From NCBI RefSeq assembly GCF_016405905.1, contig NZ_JAEFCB010000010.1, positions 62,001 to 126,000 on the forward strand: a stretch of DNA of 64,000 nucleotides, read 5' to 3'. This DNA comes from Variovorax sp. IB41 (lineage in GTDB: Bacteria > Pseudomonadota > Gammaproteobacteria > Burkholderiales > Burkholderiaceae_C). A program made the position numbers and the translations under genes. How positions within the stretch are numbered: position 1 is the first letter of the stretch; each line of letters begins with the position of its first letter. Positions 7,838-16,368 of this stretch are shown piece by piece. The notes beneath the pieces are model-generated. The model made no database searches and was not told the DNA's origin. It worked only from the letters and a program-made list of their open reading frames with translations.

Positions 7838-8728
7838 CTAGAAGATCGCCACCGGGTTGATGTTCACCTGCGTCGAGCCGGTGTACAGCGGCTGGCCCAG
7901 CACGAACAGGAACTCGCACACGCCCTCGCGCAGCAGCGCGCGGGTGTCGATCAGTTCGAGGTTGTAGATGCCGTGCTTGGCCAGCATGAACTGGTTGACG
8001 GGGAATTCTTCCCCGCTCGTGCCGGGGTAGATTTCAGACGCCCAGGTGTCGCCGCCGAAGGCCACGATCTGCTGCTCGGCGAGCCAGCGCGCGGCTCCCA
8101 TGCCGATGCCGGGCTCGGCCTCGAGAAAGCGCTTGTCGTCCTTGCCGATCAGTTCGAGCCAGCCGGTGTTGAACAGCACGACATCGCCTTTTCTCAGCGC
8201 GAGGCCAGCCTTCTTCAGCACGGCTTCGATGTCCGCGACGGTGAACTCGGTGGTCTCCGCAACGATGGCCTGCTTGTAGTGCGCGGCCATGTCCAGCACC
8301 ACGCCCCGCGTGACCAGCGGCGGCACCTTCTCGATGCCCAGCTTCGTCACGCCCTCGATGGTCACGAAATCGGCCGCCTTGTTGCCGTTGTAGTAGACGT
8401 TGTCGATGCCGATGTGGCCGATGCCGTTGAGCTGCGTGCCCACGCCCGTCCAGCCCTCCACCAACTCGTCGTTGAAGGTGAACTTGTTGGGCCCGGTCGA
8501 CAGGCCCGCCTGCTGTCCGGGCTGGACATTGAAGAGCTTGAAGCTGCGATGGCGAAACGCCGGCGTCTTCCGGTTGACCTCGACCGCGAGCGGCAGGGCC
8601 TTGCCCTTCTTGACCAGCCCGATGGCCTGCAACAGCACCTCGGGCGTCAGCAGGTTCGCCGCGCCGATCTCGTCGTCCTTGCCGTACGCCGATGGATACC
8701 AGCGCGCGTCTTGTTCAGTCGTTTTCAT
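7838..8728 (-). CDS. Cyclase-family (PF04199-type) hydrolase
   Basis: A 296-residue member of the cyclase/kynurenine-formamidase-like superfamily, of the longer subgroup. The segment GWTGVGTQLNGIGHIGIDN corresponds to the family's HxGTHxDxPxH metal-binding motif, but in this subgroup the first His is not kept and Gln replaces one His. LVTRGVVLDMAAHY and DVVLFNTGWLE are further family blocks. GGAAAG lies just upstream of the ATG at 8728. It hydrolyses a cyclic amide or similar bond; substrate unknown. The aldo/keto reductase gene is transcribed in the same direction about 105 bp upstream, so the two may share an operon. Confidence 0.85.
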   Translation of the reverse strand: MKTTEQDARWYPSAYGKDDEIGAANLLTPEVLLQAIGLVKKGKALPLAVEVNRKTPAFRHRSFKLFNVQPGQQAGLSTGPNKFTFNDELVEGWTGVGTQLNGIGHIGIDNVYYNGNKAADFVTIEGVTKLGIEKVPPLVTRGVVLDMAAHYKQAIVAETTEFTVADIEAVLKKAGLALRKGDVVLFNTGWLELIGKDDKRFLEAEPGIGMGAARWLAEQQIVAFGGDTWASEIYPGTSGEEFPVNQFMLAKHGIYNLELIDTRALLREGVCEFLFVLGQPLYTGSTQVNINPVAIF

Positions 8729-8833
8729 GGGAGGCTTTCCAGGTTGTTCCCGGGACGGATGCCGGGCGGTTGAATTCCACGGTAGCCAAGCTCCTGCGCC
8801 GGGCCTGTAGGACGGCGGCAGGAAGGCGGCTTC

Positions 8834-9856
8834 TTACTTTCCCTTGCGGCCTGCCGGCGTCGGCGCATCGGCTGCGATGAGCTTCTCCGCGCGCATCTCG
8901 TCCCAGAAGGCCGCGGGAATCACCGCGGCCAGCGCCGCCTGGTCTTCGGCGATGCGCTCGGGGCGGCTCGCGCCGGGAATCACAGCGGCCACCGCCGGGT
9001 TGGCCAGCGAGAACTGCAGCGCGGCGGCCTTGATGCCGACCGAGTGGCGATCGGCCACGGCCTTGATGCGCTCGACCTTGGCGATGATCTCCGGCGATGC
9101 CTTCTGGTACTCGAAGTGCGTGCCGCCGGCCAGGATGCCCGAGCTGTACGGTCCACCCACGACGATGTCCACGTTCTGCTTCGCGGCGGCGGGCATCAGG
9201 CGCTGCAGGGCGCGCTCGTGGTCCAGCAGCGTGTAGCGGCCGGCCAGCAGGAACCCGTCGGGCTTCGCTTCGGCGAGGTCCAGCGTCAGCTCGCACGGCT
9301 CCACGCGGTTGACCCCGAGGCCCCAGGCCTTGATCACGCCTTCCTCGCGCAGGCGCGTCAGCACGCGGAAGGCCCCCTTGCGGGCGATTTCGAACTGCGC
9401 GAGCCATTCGTCGCCGTAGAAGTCCTGCGCGATGTCGTGCACCCAGACGATGTCCAGCCGGTCGGTGTTAAGGCGCTTCAAGCTGTCCTCGATCGAGCGC
9501 AGGGTCGCGTCCGCCGAGTAGTCGTTGACCAGCTTGTTGGGCCGGCCGAATTCGAAGAGCCCGCCTTTTTCGCCGAGGTCGCGCGCGGTGGTCTCTTCGG
9601 TTTCGTCCAGCACGAGGCGGCCGACCTTGGTGCTCAACACGTAATCGTCGCGCCGGTGCTTCGCGAGCGCCGTGCCGAGGCGGATCTCGGCCAGGCCCGC
9701 GCCGTAGAAAGGCGCCGTGTCGAAGTAGCGGATGCCGTGGGCCCACGCCGCATCGACGGTGGCGAGGGCTTCGGCCTCGGGGATGTTGCGGAACATGTTG
9801 CCCAGCGGGGCGGTTCCGAAGCCCAGGAGGCCGGGGAGTTTGTCCTTGATGCTCAT
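8834..9856 (-). CDS. Aldo/keto reductase (aldose dehydrogenase-like)
   Basis: A 340-residue protein starting at ATG 9856 behind AAGGA. It shows the NAD(P)-dependent AKR barrel: LGFGTAPLGNMF, the catalytic Asp and Tyr in YFDTAPFYGAGLAE, the Lys in VLSTKVGR, the His in DIVWVHDIA, and the cofactor end VIPGASRPERIAEDQ. The block GLGVNRVEPCELTLDLAEAK resembles D-threo-aldose 1-dehydrogenase / pyridoxal 4-dehydrogenase-type AKRs. It is divergent from the LysR gene at 9959, the usual arrangement for a LysR-controlled oxidoreductase. Confidence 0.92.
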   Translation of the reverse strand: MSIKDKLPGLLGFGTAPLGNMFRNIPEAEALATVDAAWAHGIRYFDTAPFYGAGLAEIRLGTALAKHRRDDYVLSTKVGRLVLDETEETTARDLGEKGGLFEFGRPNKLVNDYSADATLRSIEDSLKRLNTDRLDIVWVHDIAQDFYGDEWLAQFEIARKGAFRVLTRLREEGVIKAWGLGVNRVEPCELTLDLAEAKPDGFLLAGRYTLLDHERALQRLMPAAAKQNVDIVVGGPYSSGILAGGTHFEYQKASPEIIAKVERIKAVADRHSVGIKAAALQFSLANPAVAAVIPGASRPERIAEDQAALAAVIPAAFWDEMRAEKLIAADAPTPAGRKGK

Positions 9857-9958
9857 GAAAGAAAGTCCTTGGTGGGTGGTCGATGGCTTCACTGTAGGTT
9901 TTGCGGTTGAGTCTGTCCAAGACATAATTCGTCATACTTGAGTCTTCATGGGTCTTAA
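9857..9958. promoter_or_regulatory. Divergent promoter region between AKR and LysR genes
   Basis: This 102-bp gap separates two divergent start codons. Its right half (about 9907-9958) is less GC-rich than its surroundings and contains AAGACATAATTCGTCATAC and the inverted half-sites AAGAC/GTCTT. LysR-type regulators usually bind such interrupted dyads. The exact operator cannot be fixed by eye. Confidence 0.45.
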
Positions 9959-10870
9959 ATGCTGGACATCCGCCAACTTCACTACTTCGTCGCCGTTGCG
10001 GAAGACGAGCACGTCGGCCGCGCCGCCGAGCGGCTGCATATCTCCCAGTCGCCGTTGAGCCGGCAGATCGCGCAGCTCGAAGAGCGGCTCGGGCTCGTGC
10101 TGTTCGAGCGCAGCCAGCAGCGCATTCGCCTCACGGCCGACGGCCGCACCTTTCTCGCGGAGGCGCGCGCGCTGCTCACGCACGCCAACCGCCTCGAATC
10201 GCTCGCGCGCCGGCTGGGGCGCGGCGACGAAGGGGGCCTGTGCATCGGCTACATCGAGAACGCGATGCACGCCGGCGTGCTGCCCGATGCGTTGCGCACC
10301 CTGCGCGCGACGCGGCCGGCGGTGCACGTCGCGCTCTACAACCTGAAGTCGGCGGACCAGATGGAGGGCCTGCGCCAGCGCAGCCTCGATGTCGCGCTGG
10401 TGTGCGAGCCGCCGCCCGCGAACGATCCGGACCTGAAGGGCGCGCAGCTGATGAGCGATCCGATGCTGCTGGCGCTGCCCGATGCGCATCCGCTGGCCTC
10501 GGCAGCCAGGCTGACACCGGCCGCGCTCGGAAAGCTCGAATGGATCGCCGTGCAGCAGAAGGAGGGCGCGCTCACGCACGACGGCTTCGTGGCCGCCTGC
10601 GCGAAGGCGGGCTTCACGCCGAACATCTCGATGGAGGCCGCCGAGCCGCTCACCGCGCTGGGGCTGGTGGCCGCGGGCCTGGGCGTGGCGATGGTGCAGA
10701 GCAGCCTGCGCCACCATGCGCCGGCCGGCGTGGTGCTGCGCGAGTTGCCATGGTTCACCTACCGCACGCCGCTGTGGGCGGCCTGGCACAACGTCAACCT
10801 GCGGCCGCTGGTGGAGGTCTTTCGCCTGACGTTGCTGGAGGGCGTGCGGCTGGAGGGCGCGGCCCGCTAG
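9959..10870 (+). CDS. LysR-family transcriptional regulator
   Basis: A 303-residue regulator. The N-terminal winged helix reads MLDIRQLHYFVAVAEDEHVGR then AAERLHISQSPLSRQIAQLEE, a textbook LysR helix-turn-helix, followed by LGLVLFERSQQRIRLTADG. The C-terminal periplasmic-binding-protein-like effector domain begins near residue 90 (GGLCIGYIENAMHAG). The gene is divergent from the aldo/keto reductase/cyclase genes, which are its likely targets; the effector is unknown. Confidence 0.93.
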   Translation: MLDIRQLHYFVAVAEDEHVGRAAERLHISQSPLSRQIAQLEERLGLVLFERSQQRIRLTADGRTFLAEARALLTHANRLESLARRLGRGDEGGLCIGYIENAMHAGVLPDALRTLRATRPAVHVALYNLKSADQMEGLRQRSLDVALVCEPPPANDPDLKGAQLMSDPMLLALPDAHPLASAARLTPAALGKLEWIAVQQKEGALTHDGFVAACAKAGFTPNISMEAAEPLTALGLVAAGLGVAMVQSSLRHHAPAGVVLRELPWFTYRTPLWAAWHNVNLRPLVEVFRLTLLEGVRLEGAAR

Positions 10871-11051
10871 CGATCTGCTGGATCGCCGATGCCTTGCGTC
10901 GCGCCGTCCGCAGACGACACAGGCGCTGGCCGATGGCCTACAGGCATTGGCCTGCATCGCCCACCGCGCATGGGAACCGCGCTGCGAGGATGAGCGTCAT
11001 GCACCGCGCAAGCACCAACGCCAACTCCAACATCGTTTCTTCGGTTTCACC

Positions 11052-11432
11052 ATGACATTCAAGGCCTACCTCGTCGAGGACAGTCCCGTGATCCGCGAGA
11101 ACCTCGTCGGATTTCTCGAGGACGTGGCCGACGCGCAGGTCGTGGCCTCCGCCAGCACCGAGGAAGAAGCCGTGAACTGGCTGCGCCAGCACCGCGACGA
11201 CTGGGACCTGACCATCGTCGATCTGTTCCTGCAGCGGGGCAACGGGCTGGGCGTGATCAACGCGTGCCGCAACCGCTCGCCGCACCAGAAAGTGGTGGTG
11301 CTGAGCAACTACGCCACGGCCGACATGCGCGATCGCTCGACGCAGCTGGGCGCCGACGCCTTCTTCGACAAATCGGCCGAACTCGACCAGCTGGTGGCGT
11401 ACTGCGCCACCATGCAGCCGTCGCACGGGTGA
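11052..11432 (+). CDS. Single-domain response regulator (receiver only)
   Basis: A 126-residue stand-alone receiver domain starting at ATG 11052. It has the acidic pocket VEDSP (Asp10), phospho-acceptor Asp57 in TIVDLFL, Ser85 in VVLSN, and Lys107 in FFDKSAE. There is no output domain and no histidine kinase in the window, so it must work by protein-protein contact or as a phosphate sink, like CheY or Spo0F-type regulators. The 181-bp gap upstream (10871-11051) shows no recognisable gene. Confidence 0.9.
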   Translation: MTFKAYLVEDSPVIRENLVGFLEDVADAQVVASASTEEEAVNWLRQHRDDWDLTIVDLFLQRGNGLGVINACRNRSPHQKVVVLSNYATADMRDRSTQLGADAFFDKSAELDQLVAYCATMQPSHG

Positions 11433-11545
11433 CTGGGGCCGCGCGCCTGCCGGGGCGCCGGGCCGCTTTCCTGGGGTAAAACGCCACGCTGCCGCGCAGC
11501 GGCAGGCCCGAGCATCCCCAACGAACGCAGCGAAGAGAAACACCC

Positions 11546-12472
11546 ATGAGCAGCAGCAACACCATCGACTTCAAGGGCCGTGTGGCCATCGTGACCGGTG
11601 CCGGTGGGGGCCTCGGCCGCCAGCATGCGCTGGCCCTGGCCGCACGCGGCGCCAAGGTGGTGGTCAACGACCTGGGCGCTGCACGCGACGGCTCGGGCGG
11701 CTCGGTCAGCGCCGCGCAGGCGGTGGTCGACGAGATCGTGGCGGCCGGCGGCGAGGCCATCGCCAACGGCGCATCGGTCACCGACTTCGAGGCCGTGCAG
11801 GCCATGGTGCAGCAGGCGGTGGACGCCTGGGGCCGCGTCGACATCCTGGTGAACAACGCCGGCATCCTGCGCGACAAGAGCTTCGCCAAGATGGAGATCG
11901 CCGATTTCAAGCTGGTGGTCGACGTGCACCTGATGGGCGCGGTGAACTGCACCAAGGCGGTCTGGGCGCTCATGAACGAACAGAAGTACGGCCGCATCGT
12001 GATGACCACCTCGTCCTCGGGCCTGTACGGCAACTTCGGCCAGAGCAACTACGGCGCCGCCAAGCTCGCGCTCGTGGGCCTCATGCAAACGCTGAGCATC
12101 GAGGGCGCGAAGAACGACATCCGCGTGAACTGCCTCGCGCCCACCGCCGCCACCCGCATGACAGAGGACCTGTTCCCCAAGGAGATGCTCGAGGCCTTCC
12201 AGCCCGACGCGGTGGTGCCCGCCATGCTGGTGCTGGCCGCCGAGGGCGCGCCCAACCGCACGGTGCTCTGTGCAGGTGCCGGCGTGTTCGAGGCGGCGCA
12301 CATCACGCTCACGCAGGGCGTGTGGCTGGGCAACGGCCCGGACGCCGCCGAGCAACTGGCCGCGCGGCTGGCCGAGGTGACCTCGCACGAGGGCGAGACC
12401 GTGCCGCAGGCCGGCACCGCGCAGGGCAGCAACGAGGTCGCCAAGGCCATGGCGAACGCAAAGAGAGGTTGA
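11546..12472 (+). CDS. Short-chain dehydrogenase/reductase
   Basis: A 308-residue SDR. The cofactor motif TGAGGGLGR is at residues 17-25, NNAG at 105-108, catalytic Ser in MTTSSSG, and YGAAK gives Tyr171/Lys175. The long insert after beta-2 (NDLGAARDGSGGS) and the overall sequence resemble the 17-beta-HSD type 4 / (3R)-hydroxyacyl-CoA dehydrogenase branch, so an acyl-CoA or steroid-like hydroxyl substrate is plausible. It lies 113 bp after the response regulator on the same strand. The 99-bp gap to the next gene contains its own promoter. Confidence 0.92.
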   Translation: MSSSNTIDFKGRVAIVTGAGGGLGRQHALALAARGAKVVVNDLGAARDGSGGSVSAAQAVVDEIVAAGGEAIANGASVTDFEAVQAMVQQAVDAWGRVDILVNNAGILRDKSFAKMEIADFKLVVDVHLMGAVNCTKAVWALMNEQKYGRIVMTTSSSGLYGNFGQSNYGAAKLALVGLMQTLSIEGAKNDIRVNCLAPTAATRMTEDLFPKEMLEAFQPDAVVPAMLVLAAEGAPNRTVLCAGAGVFEAAHITLTQGVWLGNGPDAAEQLAARLAEVTSHEGETVPQAGTAQGSNEVAKAMANAKRG

Positions 12473-12495
12473 GCGAACGACCCTGTTCATGGCGC

Positions 12496-12526
12496 TTGAC
12501 CTAGAGCGCACTCGAGCATTTCCAAT
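12496..12526 (+). promoter_or_regulatory. MerR-type promoter with 19-bp spacer
   Basis: TTGACC (12496-12501) and TCCAAT (12521-12526) are separated by 19 bp, the stretched spacing typical of MerR-controlled promoters, and not the usual 17. The spacer contains an imperfect dyad TAGAGCGCACTCGA. The downstream operon encodes a NTF2-like protein and a MerR regulator, so autoregulation is likely. Confidence 0.6.
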
Positions 12527-12571
12527 GAATTCACCGGGACTTCCGGTTCATTCAACTGCCAAGGAAAAGCC

Positions 12572-12994
12572 ATGAACACGATCGACAACAAGGCCCTGGT
12601 CCAGCACATCCATGCGGAGCTGGACAAGGGCAACGGCCAGGCCTTCATCGACAGCCTGGCCGACGACGCCAGCTGGACATTGGAGGGCACCACGCCCTGG
12701 TCGCGCACCTACGCGGGCAAGGCGGCCATTCGCGAGGAGCTGATCGCGCCGCTGTTCGCGCAGTTCGCCGCGCCCTACGTGAGCAAGACCGAGCGCATCA
12801 TTGCCGAGGGCGACCGGGTGGTGGTGCTGTTCAGCGGCGACGTGCCCACCAAGGCCGGCAAGCGCTACAACAACCGCTACTGCTACGTCTACCGACTCGA
12901 AGGAGGCAAGGTGAAAGAGCTGACCGAGTACTTCGACACCGCACTGGTCCAGGAGGCGCTCCAGGCGCCGCCGGTCGCCGCGCATGCCGGCTAG
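12572..12994 (+). CDS. NTF2-like / SnoaL-like protein
   Basis: A 140-residue cone-fold protein preceded by AAGGA. The pattern fits SnoaL-like/ketosteroid-isomerase-type NTF2 domains: a helical start (ALVQHIHAELDKGNGQAFI), DDASWTLEGTTPWSRTYAGKAAIREEL, and the final strands YCYVYRLEGGKVKELTEYFDTALV. Such proteins bind small hydrophobic molecules or act as isomerases or hydrolases. Its 3' end overlaps the MerR gene by 11 bp, so the two are translationally coupled, suggesting that this protein handles the compound sensed by the regulator. Confidence 0.85.
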   Translation: MNTIDNKALVQHIHAELDKGNGQAFIDSLADDASWTLEGTTPWSRTYAGKAAIREELIAPLFAQFAAPYVSKTERIIAEGDRVVVLFSGDVPTKAGKRYNNRYCYVYRLEGGKVKELTEYFDTALVQEALQAPPVAAHAG

Positions 12995-13472
12995 CGCGCC
13001 CGCAGCACCGGCAGCACCCGCGGCACCGGTCGTGAAGGGCACGCCCTTCCACATCGGCGAGCTGGCCACCCGCACGGGCCGCACGGTGCACGCGATCCGC
13101 TGGTACGAGACGCAGGGCCTCGTGCCCGGCGTGGCGCGCGACGATGGCGGCCGGCGCCTCTACGGGGAGCTGCACGTCGGCTGGCTCGACCTGATGGAGC
13201 GCCTGCGCCGCACCGGCATGTCGATCGCCGAGATGCGCCAATACACTGCGCTCGCGCTGCAGGGCAAGGCCACGCTGCAGCAGCGCCGCGACATGCTCGC
13301 TGCGCACCGCCGGCGCGTGAGCGAGACCATCGCCGATTGGAAGAGGGCGCTCACGCTGGTCGATCGCAAGATCGATTTCTACGACGCGTGGATGGCGAGC
13401 GGCCATCGGCCGCCGCTGATTCCCGCGGACACGCCGCGCGCCGCACCGCCCAAGCGGCGCAAGACGCGCTGA
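12984..13472 (+). CDS. MerR-family transcriptional regulator
   Basis: A 162-residue regulator whose ATG lies inside the end of the NTF2-like gene. After an Ala/Pro-rich leader, the winged helix reads FHIGELATRTGRTVHAIRWYE and LVPGVARDDGGRRLYGE. A dimerisation helix with LRRTGMSIAEMRQYTALALQG follows. The C-terminal part has no Cys or His cluster, so it is not a metal sensor of the MerR/CueR kind; it resembles MerR members that respond to oxidants or organic compounds. It ends 9 bp before the convergent hibernation-factor gene. Confidence 0.92.
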   Translation: MPASAPAAPAAPAAPVVKGTPFHIGELATRTGRTVHAIRWYETQGLVPGVARDDGGRRLYGELHVGWLDLMERLRRTGMSIAEMRQYTALALQGKATLQQRRDMLAAHRRRVSETIADWKRALTLVDRKIDFYDAWMASGHRPPLIPADTPRAAPPKRRKTR

Positions 13473-13481
13473 ACGCGGCCG

Positions 13482-13841
13482 CTATTCCGCGACGAAGCCG
13501 CTGTCCTTGCGGATCGAATCGCGGTCGCGGTGGTTGTTCAGGCGCCCCAGCGTGCTGTCGAGCAGGCGCTTGAGCTTGTCGGACGCGCCGCGGAAGGCCT
13601 CGTCCATCGTGTTGCCGTGCTGCGTCACGGCGAGTGGCTGGTGGTGGGCAAGGCGCGCTTCCATCACGCAGCGCTTGTCGCCGCCGCCGGCCTTGTCGTG
13701 GTTCTCGTCGCTCAGATGCACCTCGATGCGCGTCACGTCCGCGACGAAACGGCTCAGTTGCTGCTTGATTTCCGTGTCGGCCCAGCGTTCCAGCGTGTCC
13801 TTGTTCTCGATACCGTTGCTCGTGTTGACCTGAATCTGCAT
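13482..13841 (-). CDS. Ribosome hibernation-promoting factor-like protein (HPF/RaiA/S30EA family)
   Basis: A 119-residue protein starting at ATG 13841 behind GAGAGAGG. It has the short-form HPF/YfiA fold: MQIQVNTSNGIENKDTLERW, RIEVHLSDENHDKAGGGDKRCVMEARLAH, a middle strand PLAVTQHGNTMDEAFRGASDKL and a helix KRLLDSTLGRLNN. These proteins bind the 30S decoding region in stationary phase or stress. Here it is adjacent to a CBS protein gene transcribed in the same direction. It is not next to rpoN, where the housekeeping hpf usually lies, so it may be a second copy. Confidence 0.85.
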   Translation of the reverse strand: MQIQVNTSNGIENKDTLERWADTEIKQQLSRFVADVTRIEVHLSDENHDKAGGGDKRCVMEARLAHHQPLAVTQHGNTMDEAFRGASDKLKRLLDSTLGRLNNHRDRDSIRKDSGFVAE

Positions 13842-13976
13842 GCAATGCCTCTCTCTGCTGGATGGATGAACGAAAGCCCACTGTGCGCCCTGAAGCGCCG
13901 TGCCGTGCGTAGGTCTATTCCCTACCCACGCGACGGGCAGGGTCCGCAATGCGGCGGTCTTTGCCGGTTCCGGGTG

Positions 13977-14405
13977 TCAGCTCTGGATGTAGCTGGTCAG
14001 TTGGGTGATCGTCTGCTCGTGCTCGCTGATGATGTCGTCCATCAGGTCCTGGATCGAGATCATGCCCACCACCTTGTCGCCATCGACCACCGGCAGGTGG
14101 CGGAACTTGCGCTGGCTCATCAGCGCCATGCAGGCGCGGGTGCGGGTTTGCGGTGTGACGGTCATCACGTCGGGCGTCATGATCTCCGAGACCTTCATCT
14201 CCTTGGAGTTCTTGCCCTGCAGCGCGACCTTGCGGGTGTAGTCGCGTTCGGAGAGAAAGCCCACGAGCTTCTCGCCGTCCATCACCATGAGCGCGCCGAC
14301 CTCGAAGCGGGCCAGCGTGGCCAACGCATCGAACACGCTGGTGTCGGGCGCCGTGCGCCAGGCGGCGGAGTCGTGGCGCTTGAGCAGTTCGGAGACGGGT
14401 TTCAT
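13977..14405 (-). CDS. Tandem CBS-domain protein
   Basis: A 142-residue protein made only of two CBS motifs (a Bateman module). The first covers DTSVFDALATLARFEVGALMVMDGEKLVGFLSERDYTRKV; the second MTPDVMTVTPQTRTRACMALMSQRKFRHLPVVDGDKVVGMISIQDLMDDI. The pair typically binds adenosine nucleotides. A GGAG site precedes the ATG at 14405. No catalytic domain is attached; with the hibernation-factor gene next to it, a role in energy-status or stress response is plausible. Confidence 0.9.
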   Translation of the reverse strand: MKPVSELLKRHDSAAWRTAPDTSVFDALATLARFEVGALMVMDGEKLVGFLSERDYTRKVALQGKNSKEMKVSEIMTPDVMTVTPQTRTRACMALMSQRKFRHLPVVDGDKVVGMISIQDLMDDIISEHEQTITQLTSYIQS

Positions 14406-14541
14406 CGCAATCACTCCATCAGAAAGGTTTCGATTCGACCGACGCCGCTGGCGCCGCACTCGGTCAAATCATAGGGGCGTACAAGGCCCCCGCGATGCAA
14501 AACCCTCTAAGGGATTGCGCGTGTCCCGCACGCGCGAGAAC

Positions 14542-15141
14542 TTAAGGTGTCGCGGCCAGCACGCGGCTGAGCGCCACGGGGTCGCCCACCACGGCCTTCA
14601 CGAGGCCCTTGTCGTCGAAGTTGACCTGGTACTCCGACCAGCTGTCGCGCCAGTAACGCCACGTGGTGGCGTCCAGGCTCGGGTTCTCGCCGGCGATGGG
14701 GTAGCCGATGGCCATGAGAACCTGCTCCCGCGTCATGCCGGGCATCACCTTGCCGGCGCGGATCGCGGTGCTCACCGCGGGCGGGAAGGCGGCCATCTTC
14801 TGCTTCGGATCTTCGGTGACCACGTAGCGCTTGGCGAAGTCGATCAGCGGGATGTTGCGGCTGTAGTCGTTCTTGATGCGCTGGGGCTTGCCCGCCAGAT
14901 CGAGGTTGAAGAAGCGGAAGTCGTAGGCGGTGATGCGCGCCGGTGTGCCCACGGCCACGATGCTGGTGCCCTGCTCGTCGTAGTTGATGTCGCTGATCGA
15001 ATCGCCGTAGGTGCGCATGTTGCAGCACAGGTAGCCGTTGATCAGCGGGCCGGGCGGCGGCGAAGGGCGCTGGGCGTGGACGACGGACACGGGCACGACG
15101 GTGGCTGCCAGCACGGCGGCAGCGGCAAGGCGCTTGAACAT
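14542..15141 (-). CDS. Exported BamE/SmpA-like domain protein of unknown function
   Basis: A 199-residue protein with a signal peptide (LAAAAVLAATVVPVSVVHAQ, residues ~5-24). No lipobox Cys follows, so it is probably soluble in the periplasm. Near residues 130-175 the block KVMPGMTREQVLMAIGYP plus TWRYWRDSW and YQVNFDDKGLV has the BamE/SmpA-OmlA fold pattern (GMTxxQVxxxxGxP ... W.Y). The N-terminal half contains a Cys pair (YLCCNMR) and matches nothing I can name. The role may be in envelope assembly, but this is weakly supported. The 215-bp gap before the divergent GTPase gene holds both promoters. Confidence 0.65.
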   Translation of the reverse strand: MFKRLAAAAVLAATVVPVSVVHAQRPSPPPGPLINGYLCCNMRTYGDSISDINYDEQGTSIVAVGTPARITAYDFRFFNLDLAGKPQRIKNDYSRNIPLIDFAKRYVVTEDPKQKMAAFPPAVSTAIRAGKVMPGMTREQVLMAIGYPIAGENPSLDATTWRYWRDSWSEYQVNFDDKGLVKAVVGDPVALSRVLAATP

Positions 15142-15356
15142 GGATTTCCCTCGGTGTTGTTGGAATGGCTGCGGGGCGCAGCGCGCGGATTCTAGGGGCG
15201 ATGCCGGGGCGGGCGAAGGCAGAATAGGGTTTACAGCTATGGAAAAGATAGCGTCGGCGAGCCGTTCAGGTTCCCGGGCCACAATGCCCGTCCGGCCCGC
15301 GGGCCAGGCTCCTGCAAAACCCCCTCCAGACAGCGCGACAGAAAGAGCATCCATCG

Positions 15357-16313
15357 ATGGCGATCCAGTGGTTCCCCGGGCACATGTACACGACCCAGAA
15401 GGCCATCACCGAGCGGGTGAAGGACATCGACGTGGTCATCGAACTGCTCGACGCGCGCCTGCCCGGCTCCAGCGCCAACCCGATGCTGGCCGAGCTCACG
15501 GCCGGCCGGCCCACGCTCAAGGTGCTCAACAAGCAGGACCTGGCCGACCCCGCGCGCACCGCGCTCTGGCTTGCGCACTACAACGCGCTGCCCGCCACGC
15601 GCGCCATCGGCCTCGATGCGAGCCTGACCACGCCCGCGCAGCAGATCGTCAAGGCCTGCCACGAACTCTCGCCCAACCGCGGCGGCATGGCCAAGCCGAT
15701 GCGCGTGCTGATCTGCGGCATTCCGAACGTGGGCAAGTCCACCCTCATCAACACGCTGACCGGCGGGCGCAAGGCCAAGACCGGCGACGAGGCCGGCATC
15801 ACCAAGCTGGAGCAGCGCATCACGCTGGCCGACGACTTCTATTTGTGGGACACGCCCGGCATGCTGTGGCCGCGCATCGTGGTGCCCAAGAGCGGCTACA
15901 ACCTGGCGGCCAGCGGGGCGGTGGGGCGCAACGCCTTCGACGAAGAAGAGGTGGCGCTCGAGTTGCTCAACTACCTGAAGACGCACTATGCGACGGGCAT
16001 CGCCGAGCGCTTCAAGCTGGTCGAGCTCGATGCCCAGACCATCGCCGGCATGAAGGACGAGGACGTGCTCGACACCATCGGCCGCAAGCGCGGCGCGCTG
16101 CTGGGCAAGGGCCGCGTCAATCTGCAGAAGGCGGCGGAAATCGTGATGCACGAATTCCGCGCCGGCAACCTCGGGCGCATCACGCTGGAGACGCCCGAGG
16201 AGTTCGCGCAGTGGCTGGCCGAAGGGCAGCGCATCGATGCGGAGCGCGCGGCCAAGAAGGCGGCGCGCGGCAAGAAGCGCAAGTCCGGCGACGAGCCCGC
16301 GGCAGCGGATTGA
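15357..16313 (+). CDS. ylqF: Circularly permuted ribosome-biogenesis GTPase (YlqF/RbgA family)
   Basis: A 318-residue GTPase with permuted motif order: G4 NKQD (residues 58-61) precedes G1 GIPNVGKST (121-129), and G3 DTPG follows (165-168). It begins IQWFPGHMYTTQK, the YlqF/MTG1 signature. In Bacillus, RbgA acts in late 50S assembly; the proteobacterial homologue is presumed similar. The C-terminus ends in a Lys/Arg-rich tail (AAKKAARGKKRKSG) suited to rRNA contact. It lies upstream of the Fur-family gene, 55 bp apart on the same strand. Confidence 0.93.
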   Translation: MAIQWFPGHMYTTQKAITERVKDIDVVIELLDARLPGSSANPMLAELTAGRPTLKVLNKQDLADPARTALWLAHYNALPATRAIGLDASLTTPAQQIVKACHELSPNRGGMAKPMRVLICGIPNVGKSTLINTLTGGRKAKTGDEAGITKLEQRITLADDFYLWDTPGMLWPRIVVPKSGYNLAASGAVGRNAFDEEEVALELLNYLKTHYATGIAERFKLVELDAQTIAGMKDEDVLDTIGRKRGALLGKGRVNLQKAAEIVMHEFRAGNLGRITLETPEEFAQWLAEGQRIDAERAAKKAARGKKRKSGDEPAAAD

Positions 16314-16368
16314 ACGGGCATCGGGGCCGTCGGCTGAACGCGAACGGACCGCCCACTATCATCGAAAC

